Below, piece by piece: positions 5,857 through 6,209 of a stretch of DNA of 6,209 bases. The first letter of the stretch is position 1. Every line of letters starts with the position of its first letter. The DNA lies in the NCBI GenBank assembly GCA_017612755.1, contig JAGAFH010000072.1:1-6209 (forward strand), given 5' to 3'. This DNA comes from Clostridiales bacterium. GTDB taxonomy: Bacteria; Bacillota; Clostridia; Saccharofermentanales; Saccharofermentanaceae. The position numbers and the translations under genes were made by a program. Below the pieces are notes generated by a model that searched no databases, was not told where the DNA came from, and saw nothing but the letters and a program-made list of their open reading frames with translations.

Positions 5857-6209
5857 ATGAAAAAGTGGTACGACGAGGAATACGAATTTACTGTTGAAGT
5901 AACAGACTATGTCCGCGGAAACAAGACCGAGCGCTACTGCAGGAACGGAGAAGAAGTGGGTGACAAGTATACCTGCACTTACGGCTGCCCGGTAAATGAG
6001 GAAGGCTTCGGTATCTGCTCCAAGACCATGATGATGCTCTACCCCATAATGGAATGTGTAAGAAGCGGGGGAGATCTCAGAAATATCGGAGGCGACAGCA
6101 AGTACACCAAGACAGTAGTCTGTCCTGACGGCTGCATCATGTTCAAGGTAACGGCAAAGCCTCTGGGAAACGAGAACTTCCACAAGGGCGGTTTCTGGGA
6201 CTATCCTGA
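5857..6209 (+). CDS. Cysteine-rich TIGR04076-type protein (3' partial)
   Basis: The frame runs from ATG 5857 to the window end, giving 117 residues; the final TGA of the window is out of frame, so the true stop lies outside. The pattern matches what I recall of the TIGR04076 family of small uncharacterised proteins: a beta strand EFTVEVTDYVRG, C-x-NGEEVGD with the conserved G-D, a GICSKTMMMLYPIMECVRSGGDL core, and a CPDGCIMFKVTA end. Seven cysteines (residues 28, 40, 44, 54, 67, 89, 93) in such a short protein suggest metal binding or redox chemistry, but no function is established. There is no signal peptide or membrane segment, so it is probably cytosolic. The start is well supported by AGGGGG 8 bases upstream and an extended -10 promoter. 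It is transcribed away from the cyclase gene across a 108-base shared region, so common regulation is possible. Confidence 0.8.
   Translation, partial: MKKWYDEEYEFTVEVTDYVRGNKTERYCRNGEEVGDKYTCTYGCPVNEEGFGICSKTMMMLYPIMECVRSGGDLRNIGGDSKYTKTVVCPDGCIMFKVTAKPLGNENFHKGGFWDYP

Noticed and set aside
5839..6183. Minus-strand frame opposite the cysteine-rich gene
   Set aside because: The opposite strand has a good promoter, Shine-Dalgarno site and family motifs; this frame has none.
6207..6209. Terminal TGA as the stop of the last gene
   Set aside because: The frame from ATG 5857 reads CCT at 6205-6207 and then an incomplete codon GA, so this TGA is out of frame and the gene continues past the window.

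Overview
The window suggests a low-to-mid GC Gram-positive of the class Clostridia, most likely a Lachnospiraceae member of the Butyrivibrio type. This rests on strong purine-rich Shine-Dalgarno sites, TATAAT-like promoters with extended TG motifs, heavy AGA/AGG and ATC codon use, and the gene repertoire: a LacI-type sensor domain fused to GGDEF, a chromosomal TraX-family protein, a zinc-ribbon/TPR-like/membrane protein and a TIGR04076-type cysteine-rich protein. The taxonomic call is inference; there is no rRNA or other marker gene here.

Layout. Positions 1-861 (minus) hold the N-terminal 287 residues of a membrane protein with two copies of a 'two membrane helices plus PH-like beta domain' unit; its 3' end lies outside the window. 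A 135-base intergenic stretch then leads to a plus-strand run: a GNAT acetyltransferase (997-1440), an SGNH/GDSL hydrolase closely resembling the MsAcT aryl-esterase/acyltransferase group (1572-2207), a TraX-family multi-pass membrane protein (2210-2974, only 2 bases after the hydrolase stop), and, behind a weak terminator and its own promoter, a zinc-ribbon/TPR-like/four-helix membrane protein (3096-3911). Tail to tail with this, only 4 bases away, is a minus-strand gene (3916-5748) for a 610-residue cytosolic diguanylate cyclase with a LacI-type ligand-binding domain and a GAF-like middle region. Divergent from it, from 5857 past the window end, is a small cysteine-rich TIGR04076-type protein.

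How the genes may work together. The firmest unit is hydrolase plus TraX-like protein, which are almost certainly translationally coupled; both families handle acyl/acetyl groups, so a shared role in acyl modification is plausible but unproven. The cyclase looks like a soluble sensor that converts binding of a small ligand into c-di-GMP, with its product-inhibition site degenerate. Other neighbours may be unrelated housekeeping or accessory genes. No mobile element, CRISPR array, tRNA or rRNA was seen. The left 860 bases are clearly AT-richer than the rest. I found no convincing complete novel system; the best leads are the SGNH/TraX pair, the cyclase architecture and the leader hairpin before the zinc-ribbon gene.
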